This document shows, piece by piece, positions 1-9,100 of a stretch of DNA of 16,209 nucleotides (position 1 is its first letter; every line of letters begins with the position of its first letter). A program made the translations under genes and the position numbers. The DNA is from Flavobacteriaceae bacterium (GTDB lineage Bacteria > Bacteroidota > Bacteroidia > Flavobacteriales > Flavobacteriaceae). A model generated the notes under the pieces. That model saw only the letters and a list, made by a program, of their open reading frames with translations. It did no database searches and was not told where the DNA came from. The stretch lies in assembly GCA_029245825.1 (NCBI GenBank), contig JAQWON010000092.1, positions 1-16,209 on the forward strand, given 5' to 3'.

Positions 1-1
1 T

Positions 2-1003
2 GATGTTCAAAAAGTTATAAAGGTTGATCCAAATAAAGAGTTATATATCGTAGATGGGCCGATTCTTGATGGAAATCTTTGTTTACTTCAGCAAGGATTT
101 ATTTCAATTACATTATTTAATAATTTACAGGACGAGGTCTCTTTTTATTACGATGGTCAGCTTATTGTAACTGGGAGTGATGATTTTATAACACAGACTG
201 TTACTATCACATCAGGAACTGGAAGTGCTTCAGCAATTACCTCAACAGTTTATTTTGAACAGCAAAGATATAATCTGGCAATTGACAACCCAAAAGAATC
301 TGCTGTTTTAAAGATTGTAAACTCAAATGGATGTGTTATTGAAGAGAATATTATTATTGAAGATATAACTCCAAAGATCGATTATACATCTATTTCTTTA
401 ACTTATGATTCGCCTTCAAATAGTATATATATTCCTGCTAGAGAAGAGATTTTATTTACTGACTTGTCTACAGGTCCATATATAAGTGCTGAATGGAATT
501 TTGGTGACGGCAGCGATACAGTTACAATGCCTGCTAACACTACATCACCTGTTGTTCATGAATATGGAATATCAGGAACTTATACGGCAACTCTTATTAT
601 AAGGAATACATTAGGATGTCCTAAATATGAGAGTGTAAATATTAAAGTTGGTAAAGGGTGGAGTATATTGGCTCCAAATGTTTTCACTCCTAATAGTCCT
701 CCTCTTAATGAAAGGTTTAGACCTATATCTACTGGACTTAAAAACTTAGTCCTAACAATATATGATTACCGAGGAAATATGATATATATGGAGACAAAGC
801 CAGAAAATGCAACTGATGTTCTTGAGAACAGAGAAGAAACAGATCTATTATTTGATCCTGCTAAACAAATTATTGGATGGGATGGCACGTTAAATGGAGT
901 AGAGGCTACTCATTCTCCATATTATATTTATACAGCTACAGGAGAGACAAATTATGGGGAACAAATACCAGTATATAGTGGTACATTTATTATAATTAGA
1001 TGA
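2..1003 (+). CDS. C-terminal part of a secreted PKD-domain protein with a type IX secretion (gliding motility-associated) C-terminal domain; 5' end outside the window
   Basis: The reading frame is open from base 2, with no start in view, to a TGA at 1001-1003, so at least 333 residues of a larger protein are present. The first ~130 residues look like beta-rich, Ig-like repeat material (for example NSNGCVIEENI). A PKD domain follows at about residues 140-218 of the visible part, with the typical WNFGDGS motif and a later HEYGISGTYTATL strand. From about residue 222 comes the CHU_C/TIGR04131-type C-terminal domain: APNVFTPN near its start, the YDYRGNMIY segment, GWDGTLNG, and a final FIIIR. In Bacteroidota this domain marks proteins exported by the type IX system and held at the cell surface. 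An adhesin or matrix role is inferred, not shown. The gene overlaps the following PorP/SprF gene by 4 bp (ATGA), indicating co-transcription and probable functional pairing. Confidence 0.9.
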   Translation, partial: DVQKVIKVDPNKELYIVDGPILDGNLCLLQQGFISITLFNNLQDEVSFYYDGQLIVTGSDDFITQTVTITSGTGSASAITSTVYFEQQRYNLAIDNPKESAVLKIVNSNGCVIEENIIIEDITPKIDYTSISLTYDSPSNSIYIPAREEILFTDLSTGPYISAEWNFGDGSDTVTMPANTTSPVVHEYGISGTYTATLIIRNTLGCPKYESVNIKVGKGWSILAPNVFTPNSPPLNERFRPISTGLKNLVLTIYDYRGNMIYMETKPENATDVLENREETDLLFDPAKQIIGWDGTLNGVEATHSPYYIYTATGETNYGEQIPVYSGTFIIIR

Positions 1004-2022
1004 TGGATTTTAGAAATTTATATATAATACTATTTGTTTATTTGTTTTGCAAATTTTCTTTTGCTCAGGAGGAATATGTTGTAAATCAAACAAAATATAT
1101 GCAAAAGGCAAATCCTAGCTATTTTGGAATGAATCAATTAAATAGAGTAGGAGTTTTATATGGATCTCTGAAGGTTAATGATGCAAATACTTTAGATAAC
1201 AGATACTTTTTTGGATCGATGGCTTTTCAGGATAATAATTTTTCTATTGGTATTGATATTAACCAGTTTAAAATGGGGAATATTGGTATGGTAAATAGCC
1301 TTGCAAACATTAGTTATATTTACAAGCTTCAACTTTCAAATTACACTTTCTTTTTACCAGCTGTTACTATAGGAATGATAAGCTCTAATGTGGACGTTAA
1401 TAATCTCCTTTTTGAAGATCAAATCACGAGTAGCCTGGGCAGTGGTTTTATTGCAACTCAATCTGCTGATCCATTGGCTCCTTTAATTTCTAGTGTAAGT
1501 GAATTTGATCTTGGAGCATCATTTATAATACATTCAGAAGAGTTTTTAGTCGGATTGACTTTAAAGCATCTAAGAAAACCTAACATTTCTTTCAACAAAG
1601 AAGCTGATATCACCCTCCCAATTCAAATTGGAATTCAAGGAGGATATGAGTTTGATATTAATCCTTATGAAAGAAGATTTTTACCCAGGTACTCATATTT
1701 ATTTACCTATGCTAATATTGTCAAGTCTGGTGAAGCAATATATATTGGTTTAGCTCAAGATTTTCAACTGGGAGAATTTTCAATAGGTCTTACTCAACAA
1801 GCAGGTTCAGTAAATTCTTTTGGGCTAAATAATTTTGGAATGACACTAGGTTTAGCGTTTGAAAATTTCGATTTTGGAGTGCATTATAATTTCCCCTTTA
1901 GACAACCTGGGAAAGTATATTCGCCAAGTATTTTCGAGTTTTCTGTTATATTTGACTTTAGTATTTATAGGAGAAACAACAGGGGTTTGTATAAAAGACT
2001 TCAAATAGATAACTACTATTAA
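1000..2022 (+). CDS. PorP/SprF family type IX secretion system outer-membrane protein
   Basis: The protein has 340 residues. It starts with a signal peptide (hydrophobic IILFVYLF core, likely cleavage around FA|QEEY at residues 22-23), followed by the family-typical N-terminal segment with ANPSYFGMNQLNRVGVLY. The rest consists of alternating beta strands rich in Gly, aromatic residues and Asn, ending in aromatic strands, consistent with an outer-membrane beta-barrel. PorP/SprF proteins are often encoded directly after a large CHU_C-domain adhesin, as SprF follows SprB, and are needed for secretion or surface attachment of that partner. That matches the 4-bp overlap with the upstream gene. Two consecutive ATG codons (1000 and 1003) could serve as start; the first overlaps the upstream stop and suits translational coupling. 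It is probably a paralogue dedicated to its neighbour rather than the core PorP, but that is inference. Confidence 0.9.
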   Translation: MMDFRNLYIILFVYLFCKFSFAQEEYVVNQTKYMQKANPSYFGMNQLNRVGVLYGSLKVNDANTLDNRYFFGSMAFQDNNFSIGIDINQFKMGNIGMVNSLANISYIYKLQLSNYTFFLPAVTIGMISSNVDVNNLLFEDQITSSLGSGFIATQSADPLAPLISSVSEFDLGASFIIHSEEFLVGLTLKHLRKPNISFNKEADITLPIQIGIQGGYEFDINPYERRFLPRYSYLFTYANIVKSGEAIYIGLAQDFQLGEFSIGLTQQAGSVNSFGLNNFGMTLGLAFENFDFGVHYNFPFRQPGKVYSPSIFEFSVIFDFSIYRRNNRGLYKRLQIDNYY

Positions 2023-2035
2023 GTTTGTTTTGATG

Positions 2036-2063
2036 TTTCAGAAACAGTATTTGTTTTCTGAAA
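2036..2063. terminator. Possible hairpin between convergent genes (weak terminator candidate)
   Basis: A 9-bp perfect stem (TTTCAGAAA at 2036-2044, TTTCTGAAA at 2055-2063) with a 10-nt loop sits where the PorP gene (ending 2022) converges on the acyl-CoA dehydrogenase gene (ending 2038). It overlaps the last codons of the latter. Neither side has a strong T-run immediately after the stem, and the stem is AT-rich, so intrinsic termination is only suggested. Its position in a 15-bp convergent gap is the main argument. Confidence 0.3.
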
Positions 2064-3822
2064 TTATCTTATCTGCAATTTTTGTTTTTAAGTCAATAAC
2101 ATTAGGAATGTTATAAGTACAAAGTTTTTCGATACTTTTTTTAAGACCATCAGTTCTTTCTAAATCAGAAATTGAGGGGATTATTTCTTTAGCCTTTTTT
2201 AATATTGTTTCTACAGCTTCAAAAAGATAAAGTTTTGTCATCATTATTTGAATGTTTTGATCATTTCCTTTAATTGAATTTTTTTCAGTTCTGAGAATAG
2301 CAGATTCTGAGAGATAAATCTCAATTACCATATCTGAAAGTGAAAGCAATACTTGTTGCCTTTCCTCAATTTTCGGACCAAATTTTTCTACTGAGGTTCC
2401 TAAAAGTAAAAGAAAAACATTTTTTAAATTTTTTAGAAGGTGTTTTTCTTTTCCAAATTCCTCTTTTTGCTCATAACTTCCAATATCATTAATTTCTTTT
2501 TTAGACTTTAAAACAGCACCCATTAAATCTAATTCCCCTTTCAATCCTTTTTTAAGTAACATTCCAATCAATAGCATTCGGTTTATTTCATTTGTCCCCT
2601 CATATATCCTTCCTATTCTAGAATCTCTCCAGGCAGCCTCCATTGGAGCTTCAGCAGAAAAGCCCATCCCTCCATATATTTGAATGCCATCATCTGAAGA
2701 GTTCTGAATATCTTCAGATATTGCGACTTTTAAAATTGAACATTCAATTGCAAATTCTTCTGCTCCTTTAAGTTCAGCTTTTTGCATGTCTAAGCCATCA
2801 TTTTTTAATGAAGATATTTTTTTGTCTATGTCATTTGCTGCTCTATAGGTAGCCGACTCACCTACATAACAAGTTGTAGCCATTCTAGCAAGTTTTTCTT
2901 TAATTGCGCCAAATTGTGAAATTGGTTTTTTAAATTGAACTCTTTCATTTGCATATTTTACAGAAATTGAAATAACTCTTCTTTGAGCTTCAAGACAAGC
3001 AGCACCAAGTTGGATTCGCCCTACATTTAATGCATTAACTGCAATTTTAAACCCTTCACCTCTCTCAGCTAAAATATTTTCTACAGGAACTTTAGTTTCG
3101 TTAAAAAAGACTTGTCTTGTTGATGATGAATTAATTCCTAATTTTTTTTCTTCTTCACCCAAGGTTATTCCATTTTTGGTATCATATGGCACTAGAAAAG
3201 ATGTAATATTTTTATCGTCTTCAATTCTAGCAAAAACAATAAAAAGTTTTGCAAATCCAGCATTTGATATCCATATTTTTTGACCACTTATTTTGTAATG
3301 ACTACCATCTTCTGAAAGTACAGCCTTTGTTTTACCTGAATTAGCATCAGATCCAGCTCCAGGTTCTGTCAAGCAATAAGATGCAAGCCATTCTCCAGTC
3401 GCAAGCTTTGAAACATAATCTTTTCTTTGTTTTTCTGAGCCATAAAGTACTATTGGGAGAGTTCCTATTCCAGTATGAGCACCAAAAGGAGTTGAAAAAG
3501 ATCCCGAAGCTCCAGAAATATAATCGCAAACTAACATTCTAGAAACATAACCCATGCCCATTCCTCCATATTCCTCTGGTATGCCTACGCCAAGAAATCC
3601 AAGTGAACCTGCTTTTTGCATTAGCTCTTCAGTAAGGACAAAATCTTTATTTTCAAGTCGCTCTTTAACAGGAACGATTTCTCGATCAACAAACTCAATA
3701 ACTGAATCCTTCATCATTTTTTGTTCTTCATTAAAATCTTCAGGGGTAAAGATGTTATCAGAGCTACATTCCTGAATTATAAAAGCCCCTCCTTTTTTAA
3801 TTGATTTTTCTCCTTGTTCCAT
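2038..3822 (-). CDS. Acyl-CoA dehydrogenase, long form (about 594 aa)
   Basis: FAD-dependent flavoenzyme that introduces the alpha-beta double bond in acyl-CoA, the first oxidative step of beta-oxidation. The N-terminal segment (KKGGAFIIQE, then FTPEDFNEEQKMM) matches the long Bacteroidota acyl-CoA dehydrogenases and supports the ATG at 3822. Signature 1 (LTEPGAGSD) lies at residues 151-159, the mid-domain IWISNAG at 183-189, ANERVQFKKPISQFGAIKEKLA at 291-312, and signature 2 (QIYGGMGF...WRDSRIGRIYEGTNEI) at 381-413. Glu408 in YEGT aligns with the catalytic base of medium-chain enzymes. About 175 residues follow the core, a helical extension as in VLCAD/ACAD9-like enzymes, so longer substrates are plausible. 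It starts 1 nt after the MarR regulator stop codon, so the two are very likely co-transcribed. The electron-transfer flavoprotein, hydratase/dehydrogenase and thiolase partners are not in the window. Confidence 0.95.
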   Translation of the reverse strand: MEQGEKSIKKGGAFIIQECSSDNIFTPEDFNEEQKMMKDSVIEFVDREIVPVKERLENKDFVLTEELMQKAGSLGFLGVGIPEEYGGMGMGYVSRMLVCDYISGASGSFSTPFGAHTGIGTLPIVLYGSEKQRKDYVSKLATGEWLASYCLTEPGAGSDANSGKTKAVLSEDGSHYKISGQKIWISNAGFAKLFIVFARIEDDKNITSFLVPYDTKNGITLGEEEKKLGINSSSTRQVFFNETKVPVENILAERGEGFKIAVNALNVGRIQLGAACLEAQRRVISISVKYANERVQFKKPISQFGAIKEKLARMATTCYVGESATYRAANDIDKKISSLKNDGLDMQKAELKGAEEFAIECSILKVAISEDIQNSSDDGIQIYGGMGFSAEAPMEAAWRDSRIGRIYEGTNEINRMLLIGMLLKKGLKGELDLMGAVLKSKKEINDIGSYEQKEEFGKEKHLLKNLKNVFLLLLGTSVEKFGPKIEERQQVLLSLSDMVIEIYLSESAILRTEKNSIKGNDQNIQIMMTKLYLFEAVETILKKAKEIIPSISDLERTDGLKKSIEKLCTYNIPNVIDLKTKIADKIISENKYCF

Positions 3823-3823
3823 T

Positions 3824-4291
3824 TTATTTTATTTTTTTAGTTGTCATTATTACTTGCCTCTTTTTAAAGTACTCATATTCTTTAGCGACCTTGGAAATCC
3901 TAGAAACCACTTTTTGAAAATTTTTTATTTCGTTTTTCTCTAATTCTTTATTCACTTCCTTGTTAAAACCTACCACTACAGATTTTGAATCCTCTCTTTT
4001 TAAAAGACCAAATTTTGTTAATTTTATTAAAACGCCTCTGCCATCATCAGGATTTTTATTTCTTTTAATTAATTTTCTTTCTTCCATTGAGTTAATCAAT
4101 CTTGATAGACTTGTTGGTTCCATTCCCATCTTGGGACCCAATTCTGTAACAGCTGTCCCGTTTCTATCAATACTTAATAAAGCAAAACCTGTAACCATAG
4201 TTGATTCAAATTTTAATGCTTCTCTATTGTACATATTTGAAACTAACTGCCAGGATGATTTTAGGGCATAGTCATATGTTTCCTTTTTCAT
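3824..4291 (-). CDS. MarR-family transcriptional regulator of the fatty-acid cluster
   Basis: A 155-residue winged-helix regulator. The central region (TAVTELGPKMGMEPTSLSRLINSMEERKLI, about residues 47-75) is the helix-turn-helix. PDDGRGVLIKLT (81-92) is the beta-wing with its conserved Asp and Arg, and helices on both sides would form the dimer interface. The frame stays open to a TTG at 4309, but that codon lies inside the 28-bp palindrome and the -7 box, so the ATG at 4291 is chosen. The gene lies between an acyl-CoA ligase (75 bp upstream) and an acyl-CoA dehydrogenase (1 bp downstream). This context suggests it senses acyl-CoA or fatty acid and represses this cluster, with autoregulation through the adjacent palindrome. 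The ligand is unknown; function is inferred from context, family assignment is secure. Confidence 0.9.
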   Translation of the reverse strand: MKKETYDYALKSSWQLVSNMYNREALKFESTMVTGFALLSIDRNGTAVTELGPKMGMEPTSLSRLINSMEERKLIKRNKNPDDGRGVLIKLTKFGLLKREDSKSVVVGFNKEVNKELEKNEIKNFQKVVSRISKVAKEYEYFKKRQVIMTTKKIK

Positions 4292-4306
4292 TAAAACAAA
4301 TATACA

Positions 4307-4314
4307 CAAAAATA
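4307..4314 (-). promoter_or_regulatory. Putative -7 promoter element (TAnnTTTG type) of the MarR/acyl-CoA dehydrogenase operon
   Basis: On the minus strand TATTTTTG reads from 4314 to 4307, matching the Bacteroidota -7 consensus TAnnTTTG, about 15 nt before the ATG at 4291. No clear TTG -33 element lies at the usual distance. A second match (TATATTTG) sits only about 5 nt before the ATG and is too close to be the main promoter unless the transcript is nearly leaderless. The element overlaps one arm of the palindrome, so bound repressor would block polymerase. Confidence 0.45.
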
Positions 4315-4335
4315 CTATGCATGCATAGTATTTTT
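4308..4335. promoter_or_regulatory. 28-bp perfect palindrome, probable MarR operator
   Basis: The core TACTATGCATGCATAGTA (4313-4330) is a perfect 18-bp palindrome, extended by five A on the left and five T on the right to 28 bp with no mismatch and no spacer. It lies 16 bp upstream of the MarR start codon and overlaps the putative -7 box. MarR dimers bind short palindromes of this size, usually in their own promoter, so autorepression is the natural reading. The site also lies just downstream of the acyl-CoA ligase stop codon. A stem-loop reading is unlikely because there would be no loop. Confidence 0.65.
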
Positions 4336-4366
4336 AAATTGTTTTAATCTTAATTAGATTTCAATT

Positions 4367-6142
4367 CTATTTATATATTTCGTCTATTAAATCTTTGTAT
4401 TTTTCTCTAACAAATTTACGCCTAACCTTAAGATTTGGGGCTAATTGACCATAATCAATGGACCAAACATCATCTGTTAATTTAAATTTTTTAACCTGTT
4501 CCCAGCTTCCAAACTTTTTATCATGTAATCTTATTTCACTTTCAATTTTTTTAACAAGTTTGATATTATTACAAATTAAACTTAAATCATTTTTATATTG
4601 AATATTATTTTCCTTGAACCAAAACTTCACATATTCAAAGTTAGGCTGAATAATAGCTCCAGGCATTTTCTCTCCCTCTCCAACAATCATAATTTGTTCA
4701 ATAAAAAGAGATTGTTTTAGTTCATTTTCTAAAACCTGTGGTGCAATATATTTACCTCCGGATGTCTTAAAAATTTCTTTCTTTCGATCAGTAATTTTTA
4801 AAAATCCATCCATATCGATAATTCCAATATCTCCAGTATGAAAAAAATCACCACTCATAACTTGGGAAGTCTGTTTAGGATCCTTATAATATCCCATCAT
4901 TACATTTGGTCCTTTACAAAGTATTTCTCCATCATCTTCTATTTTAACTATCACACCATCAATAACTTTTCCAACAGTACCAAATTTCAAACCATTTTCT
5001 TCAAGGTAGTTAACTGATATTACAGGAGATGTTTCTGTGAGGCCATAGCCTTCAGCTACGGTCATGCCAGCGGCTGTGAAGATTCTAGCAATTCTGGGTT
5101 GGAGTGGCGCACTTCCTGACGAAATATGAGTTAAATTTCCCCCCAATGCTTCTTTCCATTTTGAAAAAACTAGTTTTCGTGCAATTTTTAATTTAAATTC
5201 ATACCAAAATCCATTTTTTCCATAGGGCTCATATTTTAGCCCTAAGTTTACAGCCCAGTAAAAAAGCTTTTTCTTTATTCCTTTAAGTTCTTGACCTTTA
5301 GAGTAAATTTTATCATATACTTTTTCTAAAAGCCTAGGCACAGCAGTCATTGCATTAGGCTTAACTTCATTTAGGTTTTCTCCGATTGTTTCTAATGATT
5401 CAGCAAAAAATACTTTAATCGAGTTGTATAGGTATATATATAAAATTACTCTTTCATAAATATGACATACAAGTAAAAAACTGAGAGCAGTTGACTCTCC
5501 AATATCTAATGGTAATCTAATTGTACTTGAAAGAACGGTGGACACAATATTTTCATGACTAAGCATGACGCCTTTTGGTACACCAGTGGTTCCTGAAGTA
5601 TAAATTATAGTTGCTAGATCACTTGGTTTGACATTTTTCTTAGTTCTAGATAAAACATTATCATCTAAATTTTCTTCTCCAAGACTTTGCAATTCTGACC
5701 AATGCTTACACCCCGATATTTTATCAAAGCTATAAATATCAATCAAGTATTTTAGATTACCTCTAACAGTAATTATTTTATCATAGATCATCTTGTCCGA
5801 AACAAAACAGTATTTACTCTCTGAATGATTTAGTATGTACTCATAATCCTTTGATGTAATGGTGGGATATAAAGGAACATTTACCGCTCCAATTTGTGCA
5901 ATTCCCATATCAACTACACTCCATTCAGTTCTATTATTAGTTGATATCATGGCAATCTTATCATTGGAATTAATTTTCAATTTTAAAAAGGCGGAACTTA
6001 TTTGATTAGCTAATTTTGAGTATTTAGATGTTGAAATAGATTCCCATTCCCCATCATATTTAGTCGTTAAGACATTATCTAATGGAGCATTTTCTAATTG
6101 ATAAGTCAAAAAATCAAAAATTCGAGTAGGTGAATTTTTCAT
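4367..6142 (-). CDS. Long-chain fatty-acid--CoA ligase (AMP-forming)
   Basis: A 591-residue adenylate-forming enzyme that activates fatty acids to acyl-CoA through an acyl-AMP intermediate. Motifs seen: the P-loop IYTSGTTGVPKG at residues 180-191, EGYGLTET at 364-371, HTGDIG at 435-440, the hinge-region TDRKKEIFKTSGGKYIAPQ at 451-469, and near the C terminus LKVRRKFV, whose Lys572 is the likely adenylation lysine. The FKTSGGKYIAP form and the length of about 600 are typical of the long-chain (FAA1/ACSL-like) group rather than acetyl-CoA synthetase. The start ATG at 6142 gives a standard N terminus. It lies upstream of, and on the same strand as, the MarR regulator and the acyl-CoA dehydrogenase, which would oxidise its product. 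A separate MarR promoter lies in the 75-bp gap, so the three need not form one transcript. Substrate chain length cannot be read from the sequence. Confidence 0.93.
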   Translation of the reverse strand: MKNSPTRIFDFLTYQLENAPLDNVLTTKYDGEWESISTSKYSKLANQISSAFLKLKINSNDKIAMISTNNRTEWSVVDMGIAQIGAVNVPLYPTITSKDYEYILNHSESKYCFVSDKMIYDKIITVRGNLKYLIDIYSFDKISGCKHWSELQSLGEENLDDNVLSRTKKNVKPSDLATIIYTSGTTGVPKGVMLSHENIVSTVLSSTIRLPLDIGESTALSFLLVCHIYERVILYIYLYNSIKVFFAESLETIGENLNEVKPNAMTAVPRLLEKVYDKIYSKGQELKGIKKKLFYWAVNLGLKYEPYGKNGFWYEFKLKIARKLVFSKWKEALGGNLTHISSGSAPLQPRIARIFTAAGMTVAEGYGLTETSPVISVNYLEENGLKFGTVGKVIDGVIVKIEDDGEILCKGPNVMMGYYKDPKQTSQVMSGDFFHTGDIGIIDMDGFLKITDRKKEIFKTSGGKYIAPQVLENELKQSLFIEQIMIVGEGEKMPGAIIQPNFEYVKFWFKENNIQYKNDLSLICNNIKLVKKIESEIRLHDKKFGSWEQVKKFKLTDDVWSIDYGQLAPNLKVRRKFVREKYKDLIDEIYK

Positions 6143-6194
6143 AAAAATCTATAGTTGTTTAAATGTAATAAAATTAGATTATTATTAAAAGAGT

Positions 6195-9100
6195 CTAATG
6201 GTATGATAACCAAGAAAATGCATTTTCAAAGGGCATTAACCAGGGAGAAGTTTTATCTTCTCTGTTTTTTGGATAGTACCCCCAGTTCCAAGGAAAAGTT
6301 GATCTCTCTAAATGAGGCATCATTACTAAATGTCTCCCATCTTCACTACACAACATTGCAGAATTATAATTCGACCCATTTGGATTTGAGGGATATGAGT
6401 TATAATAATATTTAGCAGGAATTTGATAATTTTTTTCCTTATATGGTAAATTAAACTTTCCCTCTCCATGAGCAGCCCAAATCCCTAGAACAGATCCTTC
6501 CATTCCTTTGAGCATAATTGATGAAGATTTTTGAATTTTGACAGAGGTAAAAATACACTCAAATTTCCCAGAATCATTAATCATCATTTTAGGCAGCTTA
6601 GAGTCTTCAGGGGTTATTAATCCAAGTTCAATAAAAAGTTGACAACCATTACAAACTCCTAGTGACAGGGTGTCTTTGCGTTTAAAAAAATCATCTAAAC
6701 TTTTCTTAGCTTTTTTATTGTAGAGAAAAGAACCAGCCCAGCCTTTTGCAGAGCCTAAAACATCTGAATTGGAGAACCCTCCAACGGTAACTAAAAATTG
6801 AAAGTCCTCTAAATTTGTTCTACCGCTGATTAGATCTGTCATGTGAACATCGTGAACTTCAAAACCACACATATGCATTGCATAAGCCATCTCTCTTTCA
6901 GAATTACTTCCTTTTTCTCTTATTACAGCAGCTTTAATTTTTTTATTTTTTTTTGAAGGCATTGATCCGTCAAATTTTTTAGGGAAAACAAATTCTAATG
7001 GATTGTCTTTATAATTATTAAATCGCTTTTTTGCAAGATTATTTTTTGTTTGGAATTTATCAAACTCAAATGAAGTTTTAAACCAAATATCTCGATATTG
7101 ATCAATACTTAGAGAAAGGTTAAATTTATTTTTTTTGATTTTCAAATAACCGCTATTATTTGTTTTACCTATTAAGTGGAATTTAATATCTAACTTCTTA
7201 AAGATTAATTCAATATTTTCATTTGATTGAACAATTATCCCAGAGTTTTCAGAGAAAAGGATTGAAACAATATCATCATTTTCTATATTAGATAAATTTA
7301 TATCCATTCCAATTTTTTTTGTTGGAAAACACATTTCTAAAAGACTAACAACTATTCCGCCAGATGAAATATCATGCCCTGCATTTATTTTAGATTGTTT
7401 TATTAGTTTTTGAATTGTATTGAATGCTGTTTTAAATTTATCAGAGTTACTAATTCCAGGTGCGTGATCTCCAATTTGATTTAAAACTTGACCTAAGCTA
7501 GACCCGCCAAGGACATGTTTTTCAAAAGATAAATTAAGATAATATAAGTATCCTCCATCTAGACAGATATTTGGTGTAACAACTTTAGTAATTTCATCAC
7601 AATGTCCAGAAGAGGATATTATTACAGTGCCAGGAGCAATTACTGATTTGTTTTTATATTGTTGTCTCATTGACAGGGAATCTTTCCCTGTTGGAATATT
7701 AATTCCAAGACTTGTTGCAAATTTGGAACATGCTTCTACGGCTTGATATAAACGATAATCTTCACCAGGGTTATTACAAGGCCACATCCAATTTGCTGAT
7801 AAACTTATAGACTTGATACTATCTTTAAGAGGAGCCCAAATAATATTTGTTAGTGATTCGGCAATAGAATTTATACTTCCCTTACCAGCATCAATTAGTC
7901 CACTTAAAGGAGAGTGCCCTATAGCAGTGGCTATTCCTGATTTACCAGAATAATCTAGAGAAATTACTCCGCAATTGCTAAGAGGCAACTGTAATTCACC
8001 AACAGTTTGTTGTTGAGCAACTCTTCCAGTTACACAACGATCAACTTTATTAGTAAGCCAATCTTTACAGGCAACAGATTCTAATTGGAGAATCATTTTT
8101 AAATAATTTTCAATTTTTGAAAAATCATAAGATATCTTTCTGTAATTGAATTTTCTTTTAGAATCAATTATTTTAGTTTTAGGAGTATCTCCAAACAAAT
8201 GTTTTAATTTTAAATCGATAGCTTTATTTCCATTTAAATTATTTTTAAAAAGAAATTTTTTATCATCTTTAATTTTCCCAACAACATATATTGGTGCTCT
8301 TTCCCTTTTGGCAATTTGGTCTAATTTTTTAAAATTTTTTTTAGAAATAATTAATCCCATCCTCTCTTGAGATTCATTGCCAATTATTTCTTTATCAGAG
8401 AGGGTAGTGTCACCGACAGGAAGTTTATCAATGTATATTTCTCCTCCGGTTTCTTCAACAAGTTCTGAGAGACAGTTCAGGTGACCACCAGCACCATGAT
8501 CATGAATAGAAATAATTGGATTTATATCACTTTCTGCAAATGCTCTGATTGTATTTGCAACTCTTTTTTGCATTTCAGGATTTGAACGTTGTACGGCATT
8601 TAGTTCGATTATACTTTTAAATTCTCCAGTATTTGATGAGGAAACTGCTGCTCCACCCATACCAATTCTATAATTATCACCACCAAGTACAATAATCAAA
8701 TCTCCTTTTTTTGGTTTCTTTTTAATTGCATGGTCAATATTAGCATAACCAATTCCTCCTGCAAGCATTATAACCTTATCATATCCTAGAGAACGATCAT
8801 TTTCTATGTGTTCAAAAGTAAAAAGGGATCCTGAAATAAGTGGCTGTCCAAATTTATTTCCAAAGTCTGATGCCCCATTAGAGGCCTTAATTAAGATATC
8901 TAAAGGATTTTGATATAGCCATTTACGTTCTTTTAAATTATTGCTCCAAGGCGATTTATTTTGAACTCGAGAGTAAGGAGTCATATACACAGCAGTACCT
9001 GCAAGTGGTATTGAACCTTGTCCTCCAGCCATACGATCTCTAATTTCACCACCTGATCCAGTGGCTGCTCCATTAAATGGTTCAACAGTAGTTGGAAAGT

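Noticed and set aside
3554..4271. Plus-strand open frames of 73 and 103 codons (3554-3775 and 3960-4271)
   Set aside because: Antisense to the acyl-CoA dehydrogenase N terminus and the MarR gene; no family resemblance and no start signals.
4345..4361. Short inverted repeat (AATCT/AGATT with 5-nt loop) after the acyl-CoA ligase stop, considered as a terminator
   Set aside because: Only a 5-bp AT-rich stem and no T-run after it on the minus strand.
6155..6415. Plus-strand open frame of 86 codons
   Set aside because: Almost entirely antisense to the conserved C-terminal end of purL, with no recognisable protein; a shadow frame.
8146..8370. Plus-strand open frame of 74 codons inside purL
   Set aside because: Antisense to conserved PurL coding sequence; hydrophobic only because it mirrors AT-rich, lysine-rich codons.
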